DNA of 64,000 bases, taken from positions 19,470,001 through 19,534,000 of the forward strand of contig OX485804.1 in NCBI GenBank assembly GCA_950295325.1, read 5' to 3'. Position 1 is the stretch's first letter. Each line of letters opens with the position of its first letter. The notes under the pieces were generated by a model. It worked only from the letters and a program-made list of their open reading frames with translations. It was not told the DNA's origin and did no database searches. This DNA comes from Polytrichum commune (Eukaryota; Streptophyta; Polytrichopsida; Polytrichales; Polytrichaceae). A program made the translations under genes and the position numbers. This document shows, one piece after another, positions 12,170 through 22,399 of the stretch.

Positions 12170-15100
12170 TCACTTTTGGGCATACCTCTCAGAGCTTGGT
12201 TTTGCAGATTTTCCTTCAGTATGCACGTCATCCATTGCAGATGAATGAGTCCCATTTGGATACAGCATCTTGGTGATGCAAAGCTCTTCTGCTCTATCCA
12301 CGACAGCTGCAGGAACACCTTCCTTCCTTGCAACTTCAAATGCGAGGCTCTCTCGACAGGCACCATCAACTAATTTCCATGTTGGGTAGAGCTGACCATC
12401 CACCTCCTTTGTACCCATTGCCTTTTGTACAACTTTACTGAAACACAACAATTATAGGAACCAAGAAAAATTAGATACACTTCACATTTTCAGATGAGCC
12501 TGTGAGGAGCACAAGGATTCCTCGAGTTCTACATAAAGGAGATGGATGGCTGATTGGTTTGCAAGAGTGTTTCATATACTTACACCAACATTGCTGATGC
12601 CAGTAACAAATGCCACGGTTGAAATTAATCAAAAGATAGTTTAGCATTGCAATATGTTGAGATTTTACATTACACATCCCATCTTTACAACATAGGTAGA
12701 AGGAAAAAAAGAGGCTTATTGACCAATCAAGGCAATTTGAGTACCTTGTTTGTAATTCCATGTCGAGAAGGTCATGAAGGTGAGTTGAGAGAACCCCAAC
12801 ACAGCCAATTCGGTCAAGGGTTTCAATGACACTGGCAGCAATGAAAGAACCCTTTCCAACATCCGTTCCTCGACAAAGCTCATCCACCAATATTAGACTT
12901 CTGTCAGTTGCTTCAGCAAGAATTGTCCGAAGCTCTGCCATTTCCTGTAGACAAATCAAATAGTGTTTTAGCAACTCAGCGGACCACTACTACTTGCTGT
13001 TGTGAATTTCCTTGGAGCTGTGAGGCTCATGGTTGTGAAACAATGTCAAAGCCATTTATCCATACCATTTGAAAAGCACTCTTTCCATCCACAGGGCTAT
13101 CAGTGGACATCATCCGCAATATTATTGCATCAAATTGGGGCACTGTAGCTTCACGGGCAGGCACCATCAGCCCACAGGTTGCAAGAAGTGCTCCTGCGCA
13201 AATAGATCGCAAGATGCTGGACTTCCCACCTCCATTTGGTCCTACAGTGCATGCAACAACCTTCATAAGCACAAAATGATCTCACAATTTATATTGAAGT
13301 CTACTTGCACATATCTGACATCCCAATCACTGTTTGCTTGCAATTTCTATTTGACATTGTCAGGTTGAATTACATCTAGTAATAAGTACAACATTATTGC
13401 AATCCTGTGGTTGTATAAGGCAAGTTCTCTCTTCCAGGTTCCTGCAATCCTCAACCATGCCATCATGTGCTAGCACTTTCTGGCTACACAGCCTTGTACA
13501 TATAATACAACCTTTACTACAGTCCATATAGGTCACAAAGCAGAAAACTATCAAAAAGCAAAAGAATTGTCCTCTAACTCAGCGTGACTGTTGGTCCGAA
13601 GTTGGTTGTGTTGCATACAAGACCTTCCATATTCGGCAAGTTTCCAGTGCATGCTTGGATTTAGTGTGGAGGTTCGAACAAAGAACGTTCTATTGGTTCA
13701 TCAAGGGTCAAACTCAGTTTGGCATCCAAGAGTTGCTAACATGATTTTGGCCCTCAACAAATCGAATTCAGTTGCTATTCATTGAAGAAAGAAAAGAAAG
13801 TCAACTTGAACTATATATGGTGCTTCTTGATCTTCGAGTTGGTCTAACTCTATATGTAATCCCAAAACAAGCATTACGAGAATTAGAGAGGGGCCTCGAA
13901 GACTACTGCCTCCTTTCAAAGGTGAACACCTTGAACAGGTGCAGACAAAGCAGGCTGCACCTATCCCCCCAAGGGCAAGATCCTAGGTTCCCACATGGTT
14001 GGTTGAAACTCATGGTCCACCCAATTGTAGTGGGGGTATCCAGTAGGGTGCATCTACAAATGTCACCCATCCAATACTATGCCGGCCTTAGGCAGCTTAA
14101 CCTTGGAGTTCCCGTGGGATCCGGGTTAAGACATTGGGTTTAAGCTAACATTTCTTCGTTGAAATTCTACCTCCGAGCATGCACCACAAGTGGAAAGAAA
14201 TTATTGACATTGTATGCAAAACGACCATTGGGAAATCAAAGGGGGACCAACTCCCAAACAAAAAATCCCATTCAGTTGAAGGAGATCTCTAATATTGCAA
14301 CTGGTTGTTGGCATACATACTCTACTAGATTAGTTGAAGCTGTACCTGTGAGAAGAAACATAGACTTCATCTGAACCATGTTCGGCTGGGTATTCCCCTG
14401 AGTTGGATCATTCCAGTAAGGAACAAGATCAGCCAGCAACATTTGTCTTGCTGTTGACGATAGCACCGGAACCACCCAGCTCCGCCTCCGCCCTTCACTC
14501 ACATGCATAGACAAAGTCTTGGCAATGACAGACAGGGTCGATGTGAAGATTATAACCTCTATCTTGGGTTGTAAGTTCCCTGCAATCTCTTTGAGCAGCT
14601 CAAGAACTCTTCCTCTGGCCTTGTCCACTGCCACACGGTAGTTGCTCAAAGCACTTTCAACCCGGCTGGTTGTCCACCATTCATCACCCACCTTCTTTCC
14701 TTTGGCATCTAAGGCTGGAATCAAGCTCTTCAGGGCTGTGTCGACCGAAGCATTATTAGACCCCTCCAAAAGCTTAAAGTTCTTCCCTCGCAGCCAGACT
14801 GCTTGATCCTCGTAGCTGGAGCAGATTTCCGCTTTATGGCCTTTCATATCATTTCCTTCCAGATGCGACACAATGGGGAAAAAATCAACATTAACTGCAA
14901 ATGCAAGATCTTTAGCTGCATCATCCACCTGTCTGTAAACATCTTCAGCATGCACCCTCTTCACCCGACCTTTCCAAGAGTCCTCCAAGTCTCTGAAAAA
15001 GTCATCAGGAATGCCAGCACCTTGGCTGCTGACTTGGTCAGCGTCACCCTCTGAAGCAAGAATGTGCCGAGCTTTGCTTGAAATCATCTTGCAATCAGCA

Positions 15101-16885
15101 ATCAACTGCTTCCTTCCTATACGCAAACCTGTTATGCAAAGTATGAGAAATCTGTCATTCCATTGTATAGCAAACACCAAAACTTCTTTTAGATGCAGTA
15201 GAAAATCTGCTACGAGTTTTAGGAGAGTTGCCTCAACTTACCGCACTCAACTCTCTGCACTTAACAGAATCTAAATTCTTGGAGAAAACATCGGGAATTG
15301 AAAATGCATAGCTGTCTATCCTGAAACATAAACAAATGTCATCTTGCACAAGGAGAATGTCATTACCTGTAGCCAGCCAAGTGGGCTCAAGCAACAGGTC
15401 CAACGCATTGGTAAGTTGAGGATCATTGCTAATGTAGAGCACATCTTCAGCCAAGTTGCAGATGCGGGTCAACTCAATATGGTTTGCCTCCTTGGCCTCG
15501 ATCAGCTTCTTTAGCTTGGCTGCTGACACACATGTAAAATCTGGTAGTATGCTTGCGGTCTCACCAAGCACTGCACATACACCTTGTATACACTCCGCAA
15601 CTCGGTGTGGAGGAGGATGTAACAGCACATCCCGCAGATACGATCTGCACAGATGATTGGCTTCTGAAGGCAGAACAACATTCAACAAGCTGGGAACTCC
15701 TGCAGTCGGTATAATTCCTATTTGGGATGCGGTTCCCACATACAGCGGCCGTGGCCTGTCCCCTGGAGGAACCAATATTTCACGAAATTCTTCAGCAGGG
15801 TTCAACCCATATATTTCACGCACTTTGAAGAGTAATTCGTCGACTGGATCGTTCTCATACCATGTCTGCTGTAATCTTTGGCACTCGCTCCAGAGGAGAC
15901 CGCGGTTGCCCCAACTCCCATTGCCCATGGACCCCTTGTGTAGGGAGCTGTGTGTGAAAAGCTTGTGACAAGTTTGGCTTCGAAGAAGGGCGACGACTGC
16001 CTCCTCTGTTAGACAATCTTCCACCACAAAAGTTCGCATGGTTTCCAAGGCAGATATGAGGCAGTACCCTCGCTCGGAGTACGAAATCCCCACGACTGGA
16101 ACGGGATCTGGAAACTCCAAGTCCACATTCTGAGCCGCTAAACCGTAAACAAAAGGGCTACCCGGATGCGCATGCCCTGCGATAAATCGTTCTTTCCGCC
16201 GCCCTCGCCCCGAAATGCTCCCTTGCACCTCCTCCACCACACACACTGAGAATCCCTGTCGTGTTAATTCGTCCAGCGCCTGCCGCAAATTCACGGTTGG
16301 GCAGCTTGCCTTTGGAATAGTGTCTTTTCCACCCACGGGCGCCACCCCAACATACTCAACCAGAATACAGGCATCCACCCCAATGGCTTCATAAATCTCT
16401 CCCGACCTGCACAGGAAAACCTCTAGAGGAAAAAATTTCTTCATCTCCAGAAGCTCCGCACTTTTTGTACCCTTCTTCAGGCTGCCCCCGCGAAGGGATT
16501 CGTCTAACCCGAGTGGGTTGGTGTCGAATTTCAGCCGCATCATCATCTCTTTTGTCAGAGGCTTTCTGCAGACTTGCAGCTTCTGTTCCCACCATTCTAT
16601 TCGCCTCTGATCTTCGCCTTGCAAGCTGCCATCGAGATTCGTGCCCTTGTCCACTTCAGTCTCCAGAGTTAACGTCGCCATTTTCGCACAACATGTGTGC
16701 AAATTTGGCATATGCTTGGACGAACCACCACCTCGGCGTTGCAATGGCCAACTCTTGGTACTCAGTTGCTGGATGCCAATGTGATGATGCCTCAAATGAT
16801 CACATGCTCTAGTGATGGAATTGGGCTCCAAACCCTTCCATGTATGCACTGCGTGGGTGGCTGCCATGGCTGAAATAGAGTACAT
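12170..16885 (-). CDS. MSH1: MSH1, organelle MutS homologue (no GIY-YIG exon found)
   Basis: Five exons on the minus strand, 16885-15367, 15128-14346, 13241-13066, 12944-12745 and 12437-12170, keep phase (1, 1, 0, 2) and give 981 residues. Order of features: an Arg/Ser/His-rich leader of ~70 residues, fitting an organelle transit peptide; MutS domain I (about 90-260); the long MSH1 middle region; and the ATPase with Walker A GPNGGGKS (768-775), Walker B LVDELCRGTD, the STHLHD motif and the MSH1-type WKLVDGACRESLAFE block. Known role: mitochondrial and plastid genome stability and suppression of recombination between repeats. Oddities: the mismatch-wedge motif reads GEIYE (Ile164 in place of Phe), and the protein ends soon after the ATPase (Arabidopsis MSH1 is ~1118 residues). 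A donor AG/GTATGC at 12186/12185 could lead to further exons that I could not find. Confidence 0.88.
13773..14150 (-). mobile_element. Second Cassandra-type 5S-bearing solo LTR, in an MSH1 intron
   Basis: On the minus strand this begins with TGTTAGC at 14150 and contains the 5S-like blocks GGATCCCA, GAACTCCAAGGTTAAGC, ATAGTATTGGATGGGTGAC and then the same ~250-bp tail as the copy at 9115-9483. It lies in MSH1 intron 2 in the same orientation as MSH1. The 5S promoter blocks are better preserved here in box C (GGATGGGTGAC). The 3' limit is approximate. Confidence 0.75.
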
Positions 16886-18033
16886 TGTTAAGGCTTCTGG
16901 GAGACTAAGAATACTGGCCTACCTACATTTTAACCCTTCAGCTTCACATATAAGCTGCAATGTAACCACCAATCGGTGGCAGGCATGAGACCCATATGTG
17001 TAACGATAATGCTATGATGTCTCTTCATGTGACATTAAAAATTCTCAATGTATTCTGGAGCTGCATTGTGAGGTTTGATGACTTTTCGTGGACCAGAAAA
17101 GCTAAAGCTCTGTCCAAGAAAGAACGTCCTCAAACGAGACAGATTCGGAACTGAAAGAGGCAGAGGATTTTAGGCTTGAAAAGACTAAGGCGCCAAACCC
17201 TACAAGCAGGAGCTGGGCTAAGGCGATGGCGACCAACAAATTTTCGGAGCGTAGCATGGAGAGCCGTCGGATATAACTATCCACAAAAACGATAGATATC
17301 AAGATGTTGAAGATGATGAATATTGATAAGATGAATTATATTTATTTGCCCCACCCTTTAGAATTGCATTTGCATTTCCCAGAGTAATACAAATGGCACA
17401 TCGACAATCTCAACACAACTTGCACCAATTTCGGGTTACCCTTTATTCCATCATCCCTGTGATCAAACGGCTCTTGCATTGAAATGCGACCCCAAACCCA
17501 CACTCTGGTGCAGATTAAATTTTCAGCAATTACCCAATGATGTGCAATCATCCGTAGAATGCCCGTGTCTGCATTTGCGAAGAGTGGCAGCCACGGGAGC
17601 CGAAGCGACCGAGAACCTGAAACCCCAAAATGCACCGTCACATATGAAATTAGAAAATCATCATACAATCTTCAATAAAATGCTGAGAAAACTCTAACGA
17701 GTAGACAGCCAAACAGCACACATTAACCCCAAACTTCACCTATTCTTGGAAGAGGGAAGGACAAATGGCCAATCAATATGGGTTTCGGCACTGATTGGAT
17801 GGATTTCTCATAAGCCTGACCTTCTCATTCCTTGGTCATTGGATTGGGTAAGTAACGAAGGAGGATTGATATGTGCGGAGGAGCTTCGTGGCTAGGGTTT
17901 AGGGTTTAAGGAGTTTTGCATGGGGGCGAGCTTTATTTTAGGGTCCAGCTGGGGAGATCACTGTTTCGCGCCAACATTTGTTGCTCTTTACGGAGCTCTT
18001 TTCCCATCATCACAAGGACACTAATAAATAAAA
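16886..18033. other. Upstream region of MSH1
   Basis: No gene recognised. A minus-strand frame at 17102-17302 encodes one hydrophobic helix (LLVAIALAQLLLVGFGALVF), but it has no known relatives that I can name and may lie in the MSH1 leader or promoter. A telomere-like motif sits at 17892-17911. Confidence 0.45.
17892..17911 (+). promoter_or_regulatory. Telo-box-like motif upstream of MSH1
   Basis: The motif contains AGGGTTTAGGGTTTA, two plant telomere-type units, about 1 kb upstream of the MSH1 start. In plants the reverse complement AAACCCTAA (telo box) is a promoter element of replication and translation genes. It could equally be a chance interstitial telomere repeat. Confidence 0.35.
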
Positions 18034-18036
18034 TAA

Positions 18037-18504
18037 GGACCACTTCACACACGAGCCAAGAGCCGTGACCATGAAATTGTGAGAGCCCAAAAGAAAGTGT
18101 GCAAAGGCCGTCCCAAGGCACCTTCGAAATCATGTAGTGTAGTGTGACCAGGCCCTCAACCAAATGTGATTTCAAGGGAATCTCTGTTCATGCAGGTCCT
18201 CACACATGATAAAATAGAATAAATCAACGGTTGTGAGCGTTTGGAGTGCCATGGTCTCTTGGCTTTGTGTTAGGCCTACCTCCAAAAAGTGGTTTTTGAA
18301 AATAATCCAAGTGATCATGAAAGATGATTTATTTGATGCCATGTAGAAATTCATGTAGACTTTACATCCATCTTGCATTCACATACTCTGTTGGTCCCTC
18401 AAGTGTAGTGTGAAGCGAACTTGGACAGGCTCCGCCTTTTCCACCAATGGGAGTGCTTGAAGTGTAATGGTCAAAGGCTCTCAGCCTCATGTGTGAAGTG
18501 GCCC
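18037..18504. mobile_element. Tourist/PIF-Harbinger-like MITE, copy 1 (468 bp)
   Basis: The ends read GGACCACTTCACAC and GTGTGAAGTGGCCC, an imperfect terminal inverted repeat. TAA flanks both sides (18034-18036 and 18505-18507), the 3-bp duplication typical of PIF/Harbinger elements. The inside resembles the copy at 49300-49853, including CACGAGCCAAGAGCCGTGAC near the left end. No transposase reading frame is present. Confidence 0.8.
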
Positions 18505-18900
18505 TAAATAGTCCTATTAAGTAGTGTGGGCCACACTACAATTTTAGCACCCAAACTAATTCTCACAATTGCTCAATCATTCAAGAGTGGAAGGTTTATA
18601 AAAAATCGTTGCATTTTTGCATCCGTACATGCACGATATCATCCATATTTCTTAGGTTTTGTCCATGAATTGATCAGTCATGAGTGATAAAACTAAGATT
18701 TAAGTATGGACAAACGACTTGTCCATAATTAGTATGCATATGAGAATCTTTATTACACAGTCAAGACATGTGCATTACAAAACAAATTATTCAAAGGAAG
18801 AAATCAGAAGATTATGATGAGAATCCCACTATAACGTTGTCGTAATGTAAATACGTACACTGTATAGATGTGTACGTATTTAGAATTGCATTGTGATTTT

Positions 18901-19040
18901 AGTACCCATAGGTTACTCTTAGTTACCTATGCTAAAGAATAGAAATAGATTACCTTTATGTTTACTCATAGTTTACTCTTAGTTACCTTTACTAAAGGAT
19001 AGAAATAGATTACCTTTTTGTTTACTCATAGTTTACTCTT
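18901..19040. repeat. 60-bp tandem repeat, 2.3 copies
   Basis: Each unit includes GTTTACTCTTAGTTACC and AGAAATAGATTACCTTT. The copies begin at 18901, 18961 and 19021 (partial), a period of exactly 60 bp with few differences. Confidence 0.9.
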
Positions 19041-19558
19041 GCCTTTTAGTTATCTTGAGTTACTTTGGACCAGTAGGTGATTAGAAGCCATGTGATGGGG
19101 ATTAGATGGAACTTTGTCTCGGGCATTGAGGAGAGAAAGACATTGTGAAGATGAGAGTTGTGGTGTTATTATGGTATTGAGGAGGTTGTAGAGAAGAAGG
19201 GACTTGATTTGAAGCATGGTGTGTGTTGTATTGAGAGGAATTTTGAAATAAAATACTGAGGAGTTGTGATTCAAAAAGTTGTTTCTTTAAGAGTGATATC
19301 ACTTGTTTGTTTTGAAGTTAGCAATCGAAATATGTGCTAGTTTGAGTGGAGGGAGGTTTGTTGGTTCTTAAAAAAGAAGAGCCGAGGCTTCGACTGACCA
19401 TAGAAGACGGACAGATTTGAAGATTTGAGAACTTCACAAGACTCAAGAGCGTTGTTCGTTGTGTTTTTTTATGATTCCAAGCCGGTTTTGGAGGCTAGTT
19501 GCATTTGTATTTTTCATCGTAAATTTGTTGCGGGTTATGTGGGAAACCACAAACCCCC

Positions 19559-19650
19559 GTTTCATGTTTGTGACAACGAAGTGGGATTGATGACCCACAA
19601 GGTTGTTTCATGTTTGTGACAACGAAGTGGGATTAATGACCCACAAGGTT
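19559..19650. repeat. 46-bp tandem duplication
   Basis: GTTTCATGTTTGTGACAACG begins at 19559 and again at 19605. The two units run on to GACCCACAAGGTT and differ by a single visible base (GATTGATG versus GATTAATG). Confidence 0.85.
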
Positions 19651-20599
19651 GTTTTCTGTCGTTCCCATTGGTGAGGCGCGATTGCTGGTCACCGTGGGTT
19701 TGAAAGTTTAGGAGCCAATCTTTCGGACGTCAGCTCGTGTTCTAACGTCCCGTTTTACCCGTCCAAGGCCTGTGGTATCTTATCACCCTACCCTTACCCT
19801 TGACCCATATAGAGCCGCAACAGGATAGGTCGACGGGAAAGAGTTTGAAGACTTGAAGAAACTGAAGACCAAGACTCTTGAAGACTAGAAGATTCGACGG
19901 TCCGGTAAACAAGTCCAATTGCAGCCAAAAGCCTAGTGCTTTCCCAAGGCGGAACCCTCTCTACCCGACAACGTACTTTGAGAAGCAATGTAGCCAAATG
20001 ATTCCCTCTAGATGTATACTTTTTCACAAAAAACATTGTGTGCATGCAACTCAACTGTGCTACAACAAGAGATGTAGTCCACATCTGCGGTTTATTTATG
20101 TCATCTCTTTCATAGGGTCCGGCGATAGAAGTACACACACAGAATTTCACTATGTCCATAATTCATGTATATGTCTAGATTCACTTAAAACATAGTTATA
20201 ACCAGCTTGAGTTGGTGGATGACTCGCCACTCCCGCAACTCATTGTCCAATTTCCTCTAGTTGGTTATTTAGTTCATAATGAGGATTAGTGTAGGTCACA
20301 TTAAATTTCAACTCATCCCCAATCTCTATTTTTAGATTAATATGTGTCACAACAAACATTTTTCTAAAAAATTGGCATTGATGACTATTCTATTTTATGC
20401 TACTTTTGTCCTTGAAAAGAAAATAAAAGAAAAAATTATGCCCGCACATTGCACCAGCATGAATGTGAGCCCGTTATCCAAATGCTTAACGTGGTGAACA
20501 ATGTTGTAGCATGAGGAGTTATGCCTCTTTTGGGAGGTGGGCTCTATTAGTTAAAAGGTTTGGTCCCATTTTAGGGTGGTGCGACAGTGGTTTGTTTAT

Positions 20600-21000
20600 T
20601 GTCAAGGTAAGGTAAGATAGGTAAGGTATTTAATGGCTTTTTGATGTATGTTTTTCATGAGAGTTTTGACATTTGTCTTTGGGATTTTGAGGTCAATTAG
20701 TTTTCCAATGGATTGTTCATGTATAGCTCTTCTTACTCATGTTGTAATAGTGATAAGGGGGTTTGTTTTCCGGCCTTTGTTTCGTATAGTATTAATTAGT
20801 GGGTCGTATTTTGCGTGTTTTTGTGTGTGGGCTTGTTCGGGGAATCTGTCGTGGCAGTATGTGAATTCAAGGAATTGTATTGTGTGTGTGTGTGAGGGTA
20901 ATAATGGAGTTGGAGCGTGGTTTGGGGCGACTAGTATGCATGCAGAGGATATTTGGTCTTAATCTGGCTTGGCATTGGCAACTTGTTTGTGGGCATGTAC
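20600..21000 (-). pseudogene. LINE ORF2 C-terminal fragment
   Basis: The minus strand encodes a Thr/Asn/Lys/Ile-rich stretch with CHDRFPEQAHTQKH, INTIRNKG and IGKLIDLKIPKTN, in keeping with the A/C-rich ORF2 on the far side of the LTR insertion. It is assigned to the LINE by composition, strand and position. One in-frame stop is visible. Confidence 0.5.
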
Positions 21001-21973
21001 TGGCGCGCACCTCTCCAAAAGGAGTGCCCGAAATACCATGGGCACAAGGGGGACCCCGGAGTGACACCCGGGACTTGTGGCGCCGTTGGTGAGAGGGCCC
21101 AAGTGATCCTAGTGTGGGTGAGGGCCCCGGGCGTTGGGAACGCCTCCCACCCACGGAGACTAGGAGGCATGAGGGTGAGGCCATGAGCTATGCGTAGCTC
21201 ATGGTGTGGTGATTCTAGAATGCTCAAGATCACCTCAATAGGAGGTGTGAGCTAGGAGTTATGGCCATTTGAGTGGGGCGCTGTCACGGGACAGCGCCCT
21301 GGTACAACAGTGCCTGGGAGTGATTCCCGGGACTGCCAAGGTTCAAACATGCATAACTTCCTCAATACTTTCCTGAATGGGGCAAGTGAAGAGTTCATCA
21401 GCATCTACGTGAAGCGTAGATGAAGATGGAGTGGTTGGTTGTTACCAGCAGACATCATACAAGGAAGTTATGATTGTCTGAAGCTGCTGGGGGCTTCTAG
21501 GCCCAGCGGCTAAGGGAAAGTGTCCACTTGGCCCCAACTCTTGGTAGAGAGACAAAAGGTCTCTTGAGGGTGGGGTAGGGGCCCCGCGTAGAGTCCTAGA
21601 GGCTTATATGGGTGAGGTGGTGTGGCCTCACCCACCCGAGGCCGAACGGCAAGACCTCCATGGGCTTTGGCCCATTGTGAGGCCATAGTTGCCTAGTACG
21701 CTTCGGGTTGTTGTAGTGTTGCTCCAGCAACGCGATGATCAACATAGGATTGGACTTCCATGGATGGAAGTCCACATTGGGGAAATGGGTTACCGATTAA
21801 GGGGTGAGACCCGAAAGCAAAGTAGGAGGGTTGGTTCCCTCCTATGAACTATAGGTCCGGGGTAGGAGGAGCTAACCATTAGCATGGCGGAATGCGAAGG
21901 GTTAGCACTTGTAACCTTTGCTAGAAAATGAAAATTGGTAAGATTGTTAAGGGGGCTAGCAAGGGTTGCGACA
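21001..21973 (+). repeat. 5' LTR with four strong hairpins
   Basis: It begins TGGCGCGCACC and ends GGGTTGCGACA. The same sequence, inverted, forms the solo LTR at 29432-31650. Palindromes lie at 21181-21204 (CCATGAGCTA arm), 21276-21299 (GGGCGCTGTC arm, 4-nt loop), 21402-21422 (CATCTACG arm, 5-nt loop) and 21751-21774 (TGGACTTCCAT arm, 2-nt loop). All four are kept in the second copy. Confidence 0.85.
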
Positions 21974-21975
21974 CG

Positions 21976-21987
21976 TGGTATCAGAGC
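21976..21987 (+). promoter_or_regulatory. Primer binding site, tRNA-Met
   Basis: TGGTATCAGAGC, exactly complementary to the 3' end of plant initiator tRNA-Met, lies two bases after the LTR end. This fixes the element's orientation as plus. Confidence 0.93.
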
Positions 21988-22399
21988 AGGGTTCCAATTT
22001 TTGAGCGAGCACTTTGAGGGAAGCATGGCTATCAAATAAGCGGATTATGATGGTGAGCCCGGGGTTTCCAAAAGGTTGTGAGGCTCAAATTGGAACAAAG
22101 GTCATGTGTAAATGGAATTTGACCATACCATTGGTTCTAATGACAATGGTGGGCATGATGGTGGATTCGGTAAGGAAAATGGTAGAGTCCTTTGAAAGGG
22201 CTCCCGCACACCTCAAAAAAGTATTTGGGGCCTAGAATACCGAATGAACCCAAAACCTTGGAGGGCATTAATGTTGGATTGAAATTCCAATTCAAAATGC
22301 TTGGAAGGTATTGATGTTGGAATGAATTTGGTGGAAATGAGGCGTCCAGGCCTCTTAAGGCGTATATGCGCGAATTTCACACCCAAATGAATTGTACAT

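Larger units (their letters stand above)
18505..20589. other. Gene-free spacer with two short tandem repeats
   Basis: AT-rich with no recognisable exon. It contains a 60-bp tandem repeat at 18901-19040 and a 46-bp duplication at 19559-19650. Open frames at 19.4-20.2 kb overlap on both strands and show no family motif. Confidence 0.5.

Noticed and set aside
17102-17302. Small minus-strand membrane-protein frame upstream of MSH1
   Set aside because: One hydrophobic helix alone is weak evidence. There is no signature, no splice support and no neighbour relation.
20867-21233. Overlapping 100-codon frames on both strands at 20.9-21.2 kb, repeated at 31.4-31.8 kb
   Set aside because: They arise from the GC-rich LTR sequence and its inverted copy and break outside it.
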